Positions 34,201 to 46,088 of a DNA stretch of 64,000 nt are shown one piece after another. A program made the translations under genes and the position numbers. The stretch comes from Brienomyrus brachyistius (Eukaryota; Chordata; Actinopteri; Osteoglossiformes; Mormyridae), in assembly GCF_023856365.1 (NCBI RefSeq), contig NC_064540.1, forward strand, positions 7,053,001 to 7,117,000. Reading direction: 5' to 3'. Each line of letters opens with the position of its first letter. Position 1 is the stretch's first letter. The notes beneath the pieces are model-generated. The model was not told where the DNA came from and did not search any database. It saw only the letters and a program-made list of their open reading frames with translations.

Positions 34201-36701
34201 TTTTTTGTAGTAACAGCGCAAAGGCGTATAAAAAGAATGAAGTGCACAGTAGCCGTGTGAAGGTTAGGATGCACCAGTGAATGCGTACCTGCGTACCAGT
34301 TATGTGCATCCCCATAATAAACATCTATGTTACCAGTTCATGCATTTACTATTCTGTACTTTTTACCGTTATTTTGTACTCTTTCTGCTTTGCCACACGT
34401 AACGGTAATACTCCCACTTCAGCCTATAGACAAACATTGGTATAGTCACAACTTTATTAGCATTGTAACAAGAACATGGAAATTATTTTGCATCTCAGTC
34501 AACAAATGATTTTTCGATGCTAGATTCATCATGCAATTTTTTGCCAAGGACTCCAAACAGCAAGCCGGGCAGCTGGTAAATGTATCGTTTGCGACGAATC
34601 TGGACTTCTGCTTTTAATTGTTTTATTTTTACTTCTATATTGAATAGGTATTTGCTTAGCGAAGCGAAAGTCTCGTCAATGTCAGTATCCCAGATTCATA
34701 ATGTTTATTGCAAGGGCAACTTACACAGCTGGAACCATGCGAGTAAGCTTTTAGGAAACCCTTGATCAGGATTTTCCTTCTTATCATACTAGTAATAAAT
34801 AACCTTTCATTAGTGGCTGTCAGTATTTATGTGTTTTTCTTCGCCAGTTTGTGGAAAACTGAGCACACACCCTTGCAGGTCCATTGGGCTTGAAAGTGGG
34901 CTGGTGTACGTTAAGTTTGGGGGTGTAGTTAAGGCTTGCATAACGGTCTACGGTTTTTGAATCAGCCCATTTTACCTCCTCCTTTTACATATGCAGGATT
35001 CAGATTTCAAATAGTACAATAATATTTGAGATTCACAGCGTGTCAGTTCCTTGTATTGAACTCTCCTTATTTTCACTATGTCTAAGTCAGTCCTATTTTC
35101 ATTACATGGCGCCTTTAGGCTCCTGGGGCCTGTCAGGATTTGCTGTTTGACGGTGCACGTGATCTACAGCATTTTCTTTGCTGATCATTTTAACGTTCTG
35201 CCTTCTGTCTCTTCAGAGATGTGTCAGCCTTACACTATGATCCCACTAAAGAAGAACATGCAGCTTTCGAAACAAAACCTGAGGAACCCAAGAAAGAAAG
35301 GTACCGCTGCGTGTTGGCGTGCATTGAGCTCGCCTCATGCCGTCCATGCGGGACCGTAGTGCAAAGGCGGCAGGAATCCCACGTCGATCGGAGAACAGCT
35401 TTGTAACATAAATGTCTCCCTGTTTGTTTTCGTACCACAGCAAAGCCGCAAGGCGTAAGAAACGCGAGGCGGCGGAGAAACTCCCCGAAGTGTCCAAGGA
35501 CATCTTCTACAACGTAGCGATGGACCTGAAGGAGGTGTTCGGACCCACAGACATTGCTGATGGGAAAGATCCTGTAGCGTGGGATAAAAAGGACGAGGAG
35601 ACGACGAAAGAGCTGGATAATAGGGCTGGAAATGCAACAACTGAAAGCGAATCGTCGGGCTTCAGATTCTCATTCTTCGGCGACGACCCGGTGGAGGACA
35701 CCACTGTGAAAGGTTCGATTGTTGGGAAAGATCAGGGCCTTGTGTTAGAATGGCCCCTGGATCGCGATCAAGGAGAGGCTCTTGCAGAGAGTCAACCTGA
35801 GCAGGTTTTATGAAAAAACAGTCAGATTAAAATGATTTTTGCATAAGCATGTCTGATGGTGCATTTTAACTTAAAAAAAAGTTAGATCGTGGGCACTGAG
35901 AATTGTTTTTGCTTGTGCAAATCTTGATTGTGCTCCTCCCCAAATCTCCCCCCTTTCTGTCCTTTCAGATGACTACAAGGTGGAGCTGCTGAAGGGAGCA
36001 AAGGTGGCGTGGCAAGCCGATCCCCGTTTTCAAGACAGCAGCTCTGAGGAGGAAGAGGAGGAGGAGAAGGAGCAGGAGGAGGAGTATGAAAATCAGCCTC
36101 AGCCAGCCAGTTCCAATGAGTAAACCAATTTTCCCTTGCCTACCAGCTTTTACAGTGACATGGGGAGAACCAGTTAAACTTTTTTTTATTTTATTTTTTT
36201 GCTTATTTCAGGGGACCAGTACAACCGAAGAAAACATTTTTCTTTTTCTTTGAAGATGATGAAAGGTTGAAAGGTATGTGTATCCCACAATTCTTAGCGT
36301 GCTGTGCGTCCGTCAAGAAATGTGGGGGCATGACCAGTGTTCAAGGGGGGCGGAACTTCCTGTGTGTGACACACTCATTCTCTCCACCCACCTGCTTTGG
36401 ATTGGCTGCTCAGAAGGACCCAAGATGTTTTGCCGAATGGGAAAACTAGAAGACCAGAGGGAGACATGGGAGGAGACTCGTTCCTTGTTGATTGAGGTAA
36501 CTGTCTCCGTACAAGTCGGCTGTGTCATTTAAAATTAGTTTCTCCAAGTTGCTCTGATTGTGAATATTTTATAATATTAAATGAATTGTCAAGTCATGAA
36601 GTCTTTCTTAATGACTAACTTTTTTTAAAATGTGTATATAGGAGTACAGGAAGAAGCACAAGAATGCAAAACGAAGGGCGAAGACTTCATGGAAGAGCTA
36701 A
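28253..36701 (+). CDS. nol8: Nucleolar protein 8, RRM protein
   Basis: NOL8 is a nucleolar RNA-binding protein linked to rRNA processing and cell growth. Sixteen coding exons: 28253-28391, 28477-28539, 28626-28704, 29347-29497, 29817-29885, 30399-32102, 32198-32389, 32565-32693, 33147-33237, 33531-33669, 35217-35300, 35441-35712, 35969-36119, 36212-36273, 36414-36496, 36642-36701. They total 3468 nt, 1155 aa (human 1167), all in phase. The RRM is at about residues 8-90: RNP2 LYIGGL, RNP1-like FGYINI, then TLQIEVAKESFLHR. Next come EVPGHKDWVVSKFGRVLPVL and a large low-complexity acidic, serine-rich exon 6. The conserved C-terminal blocks are IKPQFEG, RFGTDERFRMDSRFL, HYDPTKEEHA, EKLPEVSKDIFYNVAMDLKE and KKTFFFFFEDDE, ending in a basic tail. 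The donor after exon 12 (AAAG/gttcg) is weak but keeps phase. A poly(A) signal AATAAA is at 36845. One intron has AT-AC ends. Confidence 0.95.
29110..29250 (+). mobile_element. Old V-SINE 3' fragment in NOL8 intron 3
   Basis: Contains CTAAATTGCCCATAGTGTGTG, then degenerate GCAATGGACTGG and CCTGCCTCATTATTTTCTGC, and a GATGGATG tail. The order matches the 3' half of V-SINE but the sequence is strongly diverged. Confidence 0.45.
29886..30398 (+). other. AT-AC (U12-type) intron in NOL8
   Basis: The exon before ends ...AAG AAA AAA and the intron opens with ATATCCTTTC, the minor-spliceosome AT-AC donor consensus. It ends TTTAACTGGAGCAC, with a U12-like branch site TACTTTAAC at 30382-30390 about 9 nt before the AC. 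Joining these ends gives KNQVKKK then VFKYDPSK, matching the human residue count exactly (KNQHKRK then IIKYDPSK). A GT-AG alternative (donor at about 29898, acceptor at 30395) would keep phase but add five residues. Confidence 0.85.
32877..33068. mobile_element. hAT-type MITE in NOL8 intron 8
   Basis: A 192-bp element starting CAGGGGTGGCCAATCTTATA and ending with the imperfect inverse (AAGATTGCTCACCCTA). It is flanked by 8-bp direct repeats TGCTAAAG at 32869-32876 and 33069-33076. Insertion lies between NOL8 exons 8 and 9 and leaves splice sites intact. Confidence 0.8.
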
Positions 36702-36989
36702 TATGAAGACACAACTGGACTGGCTTGTCCTGCCGACAGGACGCACTCAGATTGTCACTATAGTGACGCCGTCTGTAAAATAGGTTTCACGACTGGCTAA
36801 ATATTCAGTTTGGATTAATGGATACAGTTGCTAGCTTTGTCACAAATAAAAGGCAGATAATCTGTCTATGGTATTCCTCTTCTAACTAACCCTGACCTGA
36901 TTTAGATATTTGCCTGGCGTTATCTTCCACCACCAGGGTCTGGTAAAACTTTATGTATACCAACATGATCACCAAAACTTATTTTACTT

Positions 36990-37014
36990 TATTATTATTA
37001 TTATTATTATTATT
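36990..37014. repeat. (ATT)n microsatellite 3' of NOL8
   Basis: About eight ATT triplets roughly 290 bp after the NOL8 stop codon. Confidence 0.95.
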
Positions 37015-40000
37015 TTAGATTATCCATTTATTTTCCAAATGTAAACAGAATTTACCGAGAATAAGGCGTTCGCTGAAAATTGGTTTCAAACAGATCTGGT
37101 TTTAAGCCTTGTTCAGAATTATCTTGGCATTTCAGCATTCTGGGTATAGTTTGTCTTTCGAAGGAAAATGACCGTGTATTCCCCAATAGCATAAAGGCTT
37201 TTTTAATCTTTATGATGTATATAAATTCATAGACATGCATAAATGTTTAGACAGGTATCGGGAGCACTTTGCGACGTTTCGTACCAAGTACAAAGACCCC
37301 GATCTTTATCAACCATCTAACCTTTCACACGATTTGTCTCATGTTGACTGATTAGTATCTCTATCATGCACAACATATAACAGGTTTTCTTTGATAGCTG
37401 CTCCAGCTTTTAAATCAGTAGTGATAAAGCACGATGTGTTGTACTCGTTTTTTGCAGGATTAAGCTCCGCCCCTAATCCAGATGCTTCAGGCTGACGGGC
37501 ACAATCCTAAATTTAAAAGCCCAGATCACATGACAACTCGGCAAAAATGATTAGCTTATTAGAGCATAAAAGGGGATGTTTCACACCCAGGCAAAATCAT
37601 GTGGATATTTGTTTCAATAGCATCTGAGTGTCTGTATATTTTGTCAATATGTAGCCATAGTGCTGTACTAAATGGTATAGCTGCCTGAATACCACAGATT
37701 TATGATAAATTAACATCTGTTCATTAATCTTTTGTGTGGTTCAGCACGGACGGTTGGAAGTACCTACCAAAAGTGGTCCAAGGAAGGGCAACTGTTGTAT
37801 TTTCCAACAGCTGGGCCCATTCACACACTTGAACATTTATAGATGCCAAAGCTGTAATAATTTTCTAAATATTGTTCTGTACTACATTGGTCTCCAGTCT
37901 GATTTACAATAAAAGCTACTTTAAGTACTTTAAATAATCTGTGAAGTTATAATGGGGGGGGGGGGGGGGGAGTAATTAATTGCCCCCTGTGCACGCGGTC
38001 GATGCGTCGCTGTCCCCTGTTGTAGTAACGGCTTGATTACTTACTAGGTAAGACACCACTAGAGAACACTCATTCATGTGCACGTGGAATGCAGGCAAAA
38101 CGCATGAAAACATGCAAATGTCGTGGTTAAATTCACAGCCCCCTATCTACGTGGCTGCACACCTTATCTCCAAATAGCTATTTTAAATCGACAAGGTGTT
38201 GATTCTTTATTGCAGTTGTGTCAGCTGACGCAGACCTGCTGCTCCTCTGTGGTGCTCTGTCTTCCCAACCACCTGCAAGTCAATCCTCAAGAATGCATTT
38301 CATGTTCTATAATTTTTTTTCTATAGAAAGGTGCATACATTTTCAATATATTGAAAATTTTCAAGCTTTAGATATAGTATGTTTTCATTTTATTGTTTCC
38401 TTTTTAGAACCAAGTATTCAATTGTGTTGTTATTTCGGTGCTCTGTACTATTTTTTAATAACACGTCCAGCACACAATGTGCTTCCTGCGGTTTCCGGGA
38501 GGTCGCGGTTTGTGCCTCTGTTTAACGCTGGCAGCGTTTCATAGCGCCCTCTAGCGGTGCTGGGAACTTTTGCACGCACGAATAGCTGGTTGCCCCCAAG
38601 CGCTTCGGGCGAGTACATGAATGGTGCAGCCCAGTAAGGAAATGTAAACGCTGTGTCAGCAAGTAAGTTCATGAAGAATAAGCTGGCTAAAAGGCATTTA
38701 GTCAAGGTCCCCGATTCTACTTGCCCTCGCACTAGTTTGCATAAACGAGTTTTAGCTCTGTATCAGAAACGGCGACTATGTTACAATTAAATCGGGCAGA
38801 TCGCCATTTTTAAGCTTTCACAAAATTGGGAACATGTATTATTTGGATGGCTTTTAATCTTTATGAAAAATATGGTCGTGTTTGATGAAATTGACGGCGA
38901 GTTGAAGCGTTCAGTGCTTCTCGCTTTTTGCGTTGGTGGGTAACTATGCAGAAGAAGCGCCTCGCTCGTTTTGCACGTAGCTCTCTGCTGGGTTGCACAA
39001 TTTCAGTACAAACATTGGGGGAAGGGAAGGGGCGTGGGGACACGAGGTGCACGTTTTTGTCATAGATACTATAATGCATAGCTATTGCATTTTATGTCCT
39101 AGAACAGCGTCATCTTAGATGTACATGCGGAACAGGGTACGCTGAGTACGACAAATGTGCACATCCTACTGCGTTGGCTACTGTCTTTTTTTCTTTGTAC
39201 TTGTAAACACGACATTGTGGTTTATTAATTCATAACAAAAACAAGTTCAAAGCCCCCTGTCTTCAGATATTAACTGGGAGGAGGGCGGGACAGCTTATCG
39301 TTTCAGTGAACTAACGGTTTGACTGTATTTTGCATTTGTGTAAATACTGTGAAGACTTAATTATTTTTTTCTTTCACCCGGAACTACAGTGTAAATAGCC
39401 TATCGAAATTCATCCTAAAGCCAATGAAAAAATAGGTCACAAACTAGAATACCCTATCTCTAAATTTGTATGAGGTTTAAAAATGAAATTTGTTTCTCAT
39501 TTTAGTTTTTGTTATACTTATCGTTTTAAATATGTTTGCAGGACAGAAAGTATTCCGACATTTTAAAAGTGAAGCTGGCTTTTCAATAACGGGTTTGATT
39601 CACTGTTATGCCAACTTTTTGATAGTGTTATAACCGTGGAAATAATCATTCCCAGACAACAAAAAGGCTATAGATTAATTAAGAGAACGTTTGATCACGG
39701 TTTTTATATGGGTTCAAAAATGCCTTGCATTTGAGCTGTGTATGTTTTCATTGGCCAATAAATGATCACTTGACAAAGAAACATGTTTTCTAAAGCTTGA
39801 CAGTGTAGAAATTAGATCGCTGCGAAGGGGGGTGGGGGTCGGATACGTGCTACCTTTAGAGTATCAACTGGATAAATTCAGCTCACTTCCAAGGTCTCTG
39901 CATAGTTACCATACAGCTAGGAATCTTGACAGCGTGATGTGATTGGAGAGAACAGGTCCAGCCCCCTGCCTTACATATAAAAACCCATTTCCATCTGAGA

Positions 40001-40284
40001 CACAGATGTTTAAAGACACACATAAACCCACTGACAAGATGGGGGCTGATGAACATAAAACATGCCCAGACAAAGAGTGACACAGTTTAACATGAAACCA
40101 AACTTGCTAGCAGAATATCGTTCCTTAAGGATAATAATAAAGACATTTGCCTTAAAAAGTGAACTTTGCGTGTGCTTAAACAGGTGGTTGTCGTTTTTTT
40201 CAGGTTTCTCTATAAGTCTGCACAACATGCTATGTTCAATGTTTTTCTTTTTTTTCCCTAAGGAACACTTTTTGTCTGATAACA

Positions 40285-40515
40285 TGGAGTTTGCATGTTC
40301 TCCCCGTGTCGTCGTGGGGTTTCCTTTAGGTACTCAGGTTTCCCGTCACAGTCCAAAAATAGGACAAGGTGAATCGGACTTGTCAGATTGTTCATAGGTG
40401 TGGAAGTGGGTGTGAATAGTGTGTCCCCTGTCTTGAGTTACTCCCTGCCTTGTGATCATAGCTTCTGGATCTTTGCAACCCTGCATGGGACAAGCAGGTA
40501 CAGAAGATGGATGGA
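40285..40515 (+). mobile_element. Diverged V-SINE fragment
   Basis: Contains GGAGTTTGCATGTTCTCCCC, the GTCGTCGTGGGGTTTCCTTT core, CACAGTCCAAAAATAGGACA and a short GATGGATGG end. It is homologous to 55234-55605 but lacks the tRNA-like head and is much more mutated. It lies in the NOL8/CCER1-like intergenic region. Confidence 0.7.
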
Positions 40516-41416
40516 AATTGATTTTGCTTCTGCTTCTGCTACAGAAATCGGATGTCGGTGTCACTCATGATAAATACGGAACTTTTACCTTCCTACGCAT
40601 ATTAAAAACTCTGGGGGGATCTCCATCACAGCCCTATCTGAACAGTGCAGTGAAGCAGAAGAGGATGAATGTGCTATTCAGGTCAGCAAGACCCATCGTT
40701 ACCTTTGTAAGACAGTCACTAAGGAGACGGACTGACTGAAAAACACGAGGCAAGCAACAGCTCCATTTAACTATTCACTTCAGAAATCAAGTTAATACGG
40801 TTTTTTAAGAGTTTTGCTTCATGCCAATGTGTTGGATTTGGTATAGTAGTAAAAACAATACCGGCAGATATTAACTCTGCAGTTGAATTTGTGACCACGC
40901 TGCGTTATTTAACTGCACGTTTATTAATGTGTGAATAGTAGATAAGTTGTTCATTGATAATACAGACCATTCCCTGGTTGGTAAGAAAAAAAAACAAAAC
41001 TGCCTTGCCCTAACAATGGCTCCTCTGTGTAACGCCCATGAAGTTGAAAAACACACACAAGCCGTAGTACTTTTCCATACGCACGCACTGGCAGCTCGAC
41101 ACACTCACCAACACCCTCCCACCCTCCCTTCCCACTCCACAACCTCCCTCCACTGCCCTCCCCCCCACCCCCCACCCCAAAAGCACATCCCTGCCATACA
41201 ACATGCCTGTGAGCCCGTCCACCTCAAGCAGTTCAAAATTAAATGAGGGCTCAAATTACAGCGGGGTCAGCATATTCATGGGGCTGTCCTGCTTACTGGC
41301 CCGGTCATCATTGACTGCTCCATATATGATTGGTAAGCCTTGACAGACTATTTGGGATCTCTGGGAAGGGCCTGACAGTTGCTGGGTTGCTTGTAACTTT
41401 GTGTGTTTTGTGTGTG

Positions 41417-41420
<4 letters not shown>

Positions 41421-41458
<38 letters not shown>
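41421..41458. repeat. (AG)n microsatellite
   Basis: Nineteen uninterrupted AG dinucleotides in the NOL8/CCER1-like intergenic region. Confidence 0.98.
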
Positions 41459-41465
<7 letters not shown>

Positions 41466-43252
41466 TGCGAAAGAGAGGGGGGCAGGACAGAGCTGTTTAG
41501 GGATCTCTCCATATCTTTACCTCTGTGTATAATCCAGCCCAAGCCTTCAACATCCATGGGGGAGGGGAGGGCCACACATTCTCAGTGGGTTACTGATAAA
41601 GCATGGCGGCATGACAGAAGCCTTCCTGCTATGTGTAATCCATAGCCCAACTCATGATCCCTGTCTCTCTCTCCTGTTACTTGTAGGTCTCCCTTGCCCC
41701 TGAAAATAATTTCTTAGACCTGGGAAGAGTCCCATCTTGCTGATAGGTGTAATTGTATCTTTGGCCCCTGAAGTCCTTCCAGAGTGTGTAATAAAGAATG
41801 GAAATAGGAATGTGTTACAGATCAGCCCCGGAGTGCCACCCATCCCCCCGCAACGATCTCCAAGACTCTCCTCCCTCTCGCTCCCTACTCGCACACTGTC
41901 ATCTCCAAAGTAGCTAGTGTAATTAAAGGAAACATGTCCCTTTTTTCCTCATTGTGACACATTGACTGACACATACATGCACTGGGTATGATTAAGCAGG
42001 ACAGGCAGTTCATTCAGTTCTAACTGTGCATTTGCAAAACAAAAAAAGATCCAAAGGTCTGACACAGAAGTTGGCACCTACTTCTGTAAACTTCAATATT
42101 TATTATCCTAAAGAACCTTTGATTGGCTAGTGAACCTGTATGGCCTAATTTAGAATGCTGCTGTAATCTGTGAATGACTAATATATTACTCAATAAGTAG
42201 GGCTTTATCATGCTAGGAAAGTTCTACATAAACTCATTGCAGACTAGGTCTACATGTGTTATCAGTGTTTCTATGTACTTTTGCAGTATACATGAAGTGT
42301 CATTGAAAAGGTCATTTTAGACATCACACAAAGTAGTAAGACAAACGAATTTACTGCTCATTAAAAAATCAAATCTGTGTAGCATTTGTAAATTAAGCAC
42401 TTCCTAATACCATCATGCATAGTTTGTCGAAGACGACTTCACACACGAAAACGGGGTACCTAAAATTGTAACACGTGGTTGTCCGACGAAAAAAGAAACG
42501 TAAAATGAAAAAGAAAATAACTATTCGGTCAATGGCAGAATTTTCCGGACAGTTCCTCAGCCGTCCGAGACAGACCAAAATGGCTGACGTGTATCAAAAT
42601 GGTTTGGCACCATCCTAACCTTTTCCAACTCATAATATAGGCTTATGCTGCCTACTGTTGTAAAAACCGAGTCAATACATTTCAAATTATTAGTTCGTGC
42701 ATATAATTATATCTGATTCAGTCAAACTTCAGTTTAAGAAAGTAAAACTTAAGAAGCTGCTTTAAAGACTTCGGAGGGTCGCTAAGATTATTTAAATTAC
42801 GGAGTTTTTCATAATGAAAATGTGAAATATTAACATTACGATCTTCAACACAAGTCGAACTAATGAGTGTGGGATTTAACGACTTCCTGTAGTCACCGAT
42901 TTATGGGGTATAAAATTACAAGACGCGCTTACAAACCACAGCGCAGCCAAAAGAAAGACCATTCGAGACTGTTCACCAGTTTATACAGCATTTATTACGG
43001 GGAGATGACCGTATTTACAATGACAGGCAGACGATCGCCCTCTTTAATGCAAACATCGTGTATGATTGGCTGTTTGACTCCCCTCCTACTCAACCCACCC
43101 TTTTCTTTTCAATACTGAAAACAAAAAGCTGGCAAACGCCTAAGAATAATTTACATATAAAAATTTTACAGTTTATCTGTGTAACGTTCCAAGTAAAAAA
43201 AGGATACGTAAACCACCGTTTAAAGGCATACTGACTTATGGTGCGCGTTATT

Positions 43253-43924
43253 TTACACAGCATAGGGTGCTACACATGTTACCCTGTCACAAAAGTCAAT
43301 AAAATCTTTCTCCATGAAATCTTCACTTTGCATGACATCGTCTTCGGAAGGGAAGTATTGCATGCTCTCTTCTTGATGGATCTCGGTTAAACTCAACTGG
43401 AAATGCTGGCTCTTCGCCAGCCGTCGCGGGCAAAACCTGGCAGGCGCTGGAAACGGATCAGGACCGTCCATGAGGCCGCCGCGGGCGTTTTCTAGCATGC
43501 CGAGATACGAGTCCATGTCCGCGATGTCCATCTCGCAGTCTGAGCCGCTATCCGTGCCCACAGAGTCCGATCGCATATGCATCATCTGGTACTTCTCATG
43601 CATGAGGAACTGGTTGGTGTTCCTCGGGGCTCTCATCCCCGGCGCCCGATTGCCTTGGTTGTTTACGGGGCGCAGTGACAGTCGCGGTCCTGGCCGGTTC
43701 CGGCGTCCGTAGGGCAGGTGATGCCCAGGTCTACATTTCTTCCCCCACCTTTGCGCTTTCCTTGTGTACTTGTGCCAGTTGCGCTTCGCGCCTCCATCCT
43801 TGCAGTCCTCCAGGGGTTTGCCGTCGTCGCCTCGCCAATGACACATGAAGCCCCTGCCGCACATTTCGTCCACGAATGGCATCAGCTGCCAAGCCCGAGC
43901 TGTCCTGCTACTTCCTGCGCTCAT
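43253..43924 (-). CDS. CCER1-like protein (coiled-coil glutamate-rich protein 1 family)
   Basis: A single open frame of 223 aa reading leftward; an in-frame TGA lies immediately before the ATG at 43924. Residues 50-85 are very basic (HKYTRKAQRWGKKCRPGHH, then a Gly/Arg/Pro stretch). Residues 95-108, PGMRAPRNTNQFLM, match the most conserved block of mammalian CCER1 as I remember it (PGMRAPPNTTQFIM). An acidic Ser/Asp segment (GTDSGSDCEMDIADMDSYL, about 123-141) and an acidic C-terminus follow. The long Glu-rich coiled coil that names the mammalian protein is absent, so this is shorter (human about 400 aa). Molecular function is poorly known; mammalian CCER1 is testis-expressed. A possible 5' exon lies at 44054-44235. 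Candidate poly(A) signal (AATAAA on minus) at 42991-42996. Homology rests on one block, so the name is tentative. Confidence 0.6.
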   Translation of the reverse strand: MSAGSSRTARAWQLMPFVDEMCGRGFMCHWRGDDGKPLEDCKDGGAKRNWHKYTRKAQRWGKKCRPGHHLPYGRRNRPGPRLSLRPVNNQGNRAPGMRAPRNTNQFLMHEKYQMMHMRSDSVGTDSGSDCEMDIADMDSYLGMLENARGGLMDGPDPFPAPARFCPRRLAKSQHFQLSLTEIHQEESMQYFPSEDDVMQSEDFMEKDFIDFCDRVTCVAPYAV

Positions 43925-44053
43925 TCACATAATCTGCCCGGCTGCAGACAGCTAGTGTTGGGGGGCCAAACAAAGAGCGTCTCCCTCTCTGCTGACAGGG
44001 TCTGGGCCCGTCGTGGCTGACCACACGACCACCCCGCGGCAGGACTAGCCTAC

Positions 44054-44235
44054 CTTTTGACGATCCGCTGTGCTTTTTTCTTCACCACGGGCTTTTTGTA
44101 GTACATAGCCTGGTGGTGCGCCTCCTGCAGCACAGGCAGCTTGACCCCCGCTCGGCGGCTGGCTAAGGCACAAATCACACCCCTTTTTCTTTCCTCGGCT
44201 GTTTTTCCTGATTTTTTAGTAACAACGTAAGTCAA
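44054..44235 (-). other. Possible upstream exon of the CCER1-like gene
   Basis: A minus-strand open frame from ATG at 44235 encodes about 60 basic residues (ending AQRIVK) and meets a consensus donor AAAAG/gtaggc at 44054. Splicing to a weak acceptor before 43904 would read on in frame into RTARAWQLMPF of the CCER1-like protein. Splicing to the better acceptor CTGTCTGCAG near 43945 would make this a 5' untranslated exon. I cannot choose between these, or exclude that it is not transcribed. Confidence 0.3.
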
Positions 44236-45787
44236 TGAATATTAAGCCGAGAATCAAAGGCAAAACAAGGGTTAAATGTACTATATATTAAGCTTCATTT
44301 AAAATTCTGAAGATTTGCTCGCTTATTTCTGTCAGTTACCAATAATTTTCCCCAAGCTGTACTCCATTATATATAGAATGGGCAGGTTCATCTAAGTCGG
44401 ACGCATAGGGGTGTCAAGTATTCTGATGTACAAATTACTAAATGTAAATACCATTATATCTGTTTAAAGTGATAATTAAAATACTAAATTTTATTTTATA
44501 CTACATATGGAGTACACTAATGTCATATTGTTCAGAGGTTATAGATTGACTTAATTAAATATAATATGTTTCCTCCCGTTTCTGGAGTGGCTCGATCTGT
44601 TATTTTTTTTTGACGTTCCTAAGAGCCTTCACGTTAATCTCACGTTGCATGCTCTGACTTTTGTGCGTAACCCGTGCGATTCTCTGTGTAAATTGCTGTA
44701 CCAGGTAGTGCAAGTACTTATCTGAATAACAAGAGTCATATTTCCTAGCGTAAGTGCATTACTTTTCCAAACAACAAAAAATATATAGTATCCATGTGTC
44801 ACGCACAAAATGACGGAACATGTATGTGTGGAATAAAATGGTTGTTTTCAACATTGAAAGCTTTATATAAGCATGTACATGTTGCTAAATACGAAATGAT
44901 TGTTTTCGTACAAGTACAGCTGGGCATAATCACATACAGTAGCAGTCAAACCGAGCTAGTTACGCAGGGTAAGGCCATATTTTAATTGTGAGTCAGTCGC
45001 CTGGAGCATATGGGTGAAAACCGATGCTTTTCTTTGTAAGCAAATTAAAGAATACACTTTAATAAGCATAACTGATATCAGAATCACGAGTAATTGCAGC
45101 ATGTATAATGTGTCAAATGGTTTTCAGAATGCCCCTATCAAAGTTTCATTTATTTATGAAACTAAATATCATTAAAACAATATAATTTTCACCAGGAGGG
45201 ATACAAGTGTTCCTGGAGTAGGGTTTTTTTTATTGTTTGTGCAACCTGTTTTTCTAGAAAAGTAGTGCAACCACAAATGGTTAAAATGTGTAACTTGTTA
45301 ACACGTATACTTATCAGTGTATGCTTCTCAATTACTTTTTGCCGTAAAAACAGAGACGGCAAGCTAAGATCATCATACACTACGACGGTATTTTTAAACT
45401 TTCATTAAGGAATAAATTCTATCGTAAAGTAAAAGGGGAGAATAAGGCTGACTGGAAGATTCAGTGTACAGTGTACTGCAGGATGCCAAGATTGGACAAA
45501 GGACGATGTAGGGCAAAGTTGTGCACAACTGTGTTACACAGCTAATTGGCCGAACACGATCCCAGCCTGGCGTGTCTGGATAAAGTAAATTTTATTTTGA
45601 GAATTGTGTAACATTTTCTGCATTTGATCTGACCGCAGGTGTTTTGCGTTAGAAAAAAAACAACCTACATAAAAAAATAACCTTAAAAGTTGCACTTTCA
45701 ATCGTGTTTTCAATTCGCAAGTAGAAGTGTATTTCTTTAAAGTTATTTTTTCCAAATCAAGAAGAAAATGTACGGTTATGTTCATAT

Positions 45788-45908
45788 GTGCCCTGCGATG
45801 GGCTGGCCCCCCATCCTGGGTTGTTCCCTGCCTCGTGCCCATTGCTAGGCTTCGGAACCCCCGCGACCCGGGGGCTTGGAAAATGGATGGATGGATGGAT
45901 GTATGTAT
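45788..45908 (+). mobile_element. V-SINE 3' fragment
   Basis: Same 3' module as at 8886-9016 (GATGGGCTGGCCCCCCATCC...CCCGCGACCC...GGATGGATGG), truncated at its 5' end and with an internal deletion in the CCGGGATAGG segment. Located between the CCER1-like gene and NISCH. Confidence 0.75.
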
Positions 45909-46049
45909 GTTCAGATGTTTCTGTATAGGCCTACATTTAAACATTTCCATTAACAAACAAACCAACAAGCCATGAATAACCTAAAAGAAATCAAAGATGA
46001 CAAGAAAAAATAAGTAATAATAATCGAAAAGGCCGCTAAATGTCTAATA

Positions 46050-46054
46050 TCTCA

Positions 46055-46087
<33 letters not shown>

Positions 46088-46088
46088 G
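46050..46088. repeat. (CA)n microsatellite
   Basis: A CACACA tract interrupted once by TA, followed by a short TATATA run. Confidence 0.95.

Larger units (their letters stand above)
36851..42990. other. Intergenic region between NOL8 and the CCER1-like gene
   Basis: About 6 kb with a diverged V-SINE, (ATT)n and (AG)n microsatellites and a poly(G) run. There is a moderately CpG-containing patch near 38480-39060. I see no conserved coding sequence on either strand. Confidence 0.6.

Noticed and set aside
35714..35813. Extension of NOL8 exon 12 to the in-frame stop at 35811
   Set aside because: The next conserved exon (DDYKVELLKGAKVAW) aligns directly after TTVK with human NOL8. Read-through would truncate the conserved C-terminus.
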